Positions 6,286 through 6,952 of a DNA stretch of 6,952 nucleotides are shown in pieces (the stretch's first letter is position 1; every line of letters starts with the position of its first letter). This DNA is from Actinomycetota bacterium (lineage in GTDB: Bacteria; Actinomycetota; Acidimicrobiia; Acidimicrobiales; Palsa-688): positions 1 through 6,952 of the forward strand of contig JAMDDF010000014.1 in NCBI GenBank assembly GCA_023489205.1, in the 5' to 3' direction. The notes beneath the pieces are model-generated. The model was not told the origin of the DNA. It saw nothing but the letters and a program-made list of their open reading frames with translations, and ran no database searches. The translations under genes were made by a program, and so were the position numbers.

Positions 6286-6952
6286 TCAGGCTGTTACCCT
6301 TTCCAATATTAGGCTACCCACAACCAGGGCTAGCCCGACACCCACGAGCGCCGGCCCGAGCTCGCGCAGCCCAAAGCGCTGAAAAACAAGGCCGAAGACC
6401 GCCGAGATCGCCGAACCACCGAGCCCGGCTGCGCCGACCTGCCAACCGATGACGTGGTGTGCAAAGTCCTCCCCGACCCGCGAGGGCGTGAGCGCTATCA
6501 GGGCGGGGAACACCCCCGCCAACGCCGCTCCCACCACGACCAGCCCCACGAGCGCCACGACAACCGACGGCCGCCACCACACGAGCCCGGCGCCTCCCAG
6601 CGCGACCGGGGCACCCCAGCGCACGATCGCAACAGGCGAAAACGGGCGGCGAGGGACCGCTAGGGCAAAGCGGGCCACGGTCAGCGCCCCCCAGTAGCCG
6701 AACGTGGCCAGCCCAGTGACCCCCGCGCCCATGTGCAAGACAGTACGGTCGAAGCTCGGCTCCCATTGGCCCGCCGACACCTCGAAGCCGGTGTAGACCA
6801 TGAACACGGCCAGCCCAAGGACTACCACAAGGACCAGCCGGCGCCCCTGGGCGGCCGGCCGGCGGCCTCGCTGGTCCCCACCAGTTGCCACGGCGAGCGC
6901 CGGTTCGGCCCTCTCGGGCCGGTTGAACGGCACGGCCCGGCCTGCGAACCAC
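6286..6952 (-). CDS. MFS permease, C-terminal half (N-terminus off the right edge)
   Basis: The frame is open to the window edge, so the start lies outside; about 221 residues are visible. They begin with a charged, Arg- and Gly-rich stretch (RPERAEPALAVATGG and following) resembling the central cytoplasmic loop of a 12-helix transporter. Six hydrophobic segments follow: LVLVVVLGLAVFMVYTG, GAGVTGLATFGYWGALTVA, VRWGAPVALGGAGLVWW, VVVALVGLVVVGAALAG, GWQVGAAGLGGSAISAVFGL and LVGVGLALVVGSLIL. The GFEVSAGQW sequence at the first helix, the ARFAL sequence after the second and the GWQVGAAGLGGS helix resemble helices 7-12 of FucP/BSC-type MFS proteins. The substrate is unknown. Its coupling with bioD suggests, but does not show, a link to biotin or a precursor. 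The GTG at 6933 is in frame but is not a credible start, because it would leave only half a transporter. Confidence 0.8.
   Translation of the reverse strand, partial: WFAGRAVPFNRPERAEPALAVATGGDQRGRRPAAQGRRLVLVVVLGLAVFMVYTGFEVSAGQWEPSFDRTVLHMGAGVTGLATFGYWGALTVARFALAVPRRPFSPVAIVRWGAPVALGGAGLVWWRPSVVVALVGLVVVGAALAGVFPALIALTPSRVGEDFAHHVIGWQVGAAGLGGSAISAVFGLVFQRFGLRELGPALVGVGLALVVGSLILERVTA

Overview
The window is a compact, GC-rich stretch of bacterial chromosome, almost entirely coding. Codons are strongly GC-biased at the third position. Several genes start with GTG, and the protein sequences (OmpR/PhoB regulator, BioB with the VASGR-type loop, YihR-like aldose epimerase) have an actinobacterial flavour. 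An actinobacterium, perhaps an Acidimicrobiia-like lineage, is the best guess. This is inferred from style only, since there is no rRNA or marker gene here. I see no tRNA, rRNA, CRISPR array, insertion sequence, integrase or prophage gene.

Layout from left to right. (1) Minus strand, 1-1102: the start of trpF (running off the left edge) and complete trpC, transcribed trpC then trpF with a 4-base GTGA overlap. These encode consecutive steps of tryptophan synthesis. (2) Plus strand, 1178-3395: an OmpR-family response regulator followed after 7 bases by its sensor histidine kinase. The pair is divergent from trpC across a 75-bp gap. (3) Minus strand, 3457-4539: bioB, biotin synthase, convergent with the kinase. 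(4) Plus strand, 4618-5583: an aldose 1-epimerase, divergent from bioB across a 78-bp gap that holds a 10-bp-arm inverted repeat. (5) Minus strand, 5601-6952: the C-terminal half of an MFS permease (its start lies beyond the right edge) and then a divergent BioD, dethiobiotin synthetase, whose ATG follows the permease stop by one base.

How the genes work together. TrpC and TrpF convert phosphoribosyl-anthranilate towards indole-glycerol phosphate. BioD and BioB carry out the last two steps of biotin synthesis (DAPA to dethiobiotin, then dethiobiotin to biotin), yet they sit in separate transcription units with a sugar epimerase gene between them on the other strand. No bioA or bioF is present in the window. 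The histidine kinase has a roughly 150-residue extracytoplasmic sensor with no family I recognise, containing a CxxC pair close to the membrane.

I found no clear new multi-gene system. The points most worth checking are the permease-bioD coupling together with BioD's altered motifs, the inverted repeat between bioB and the epimerase, the CxxC sensor, and two strong hairpin-forming sequences inside the kinase's low-complexity tail.
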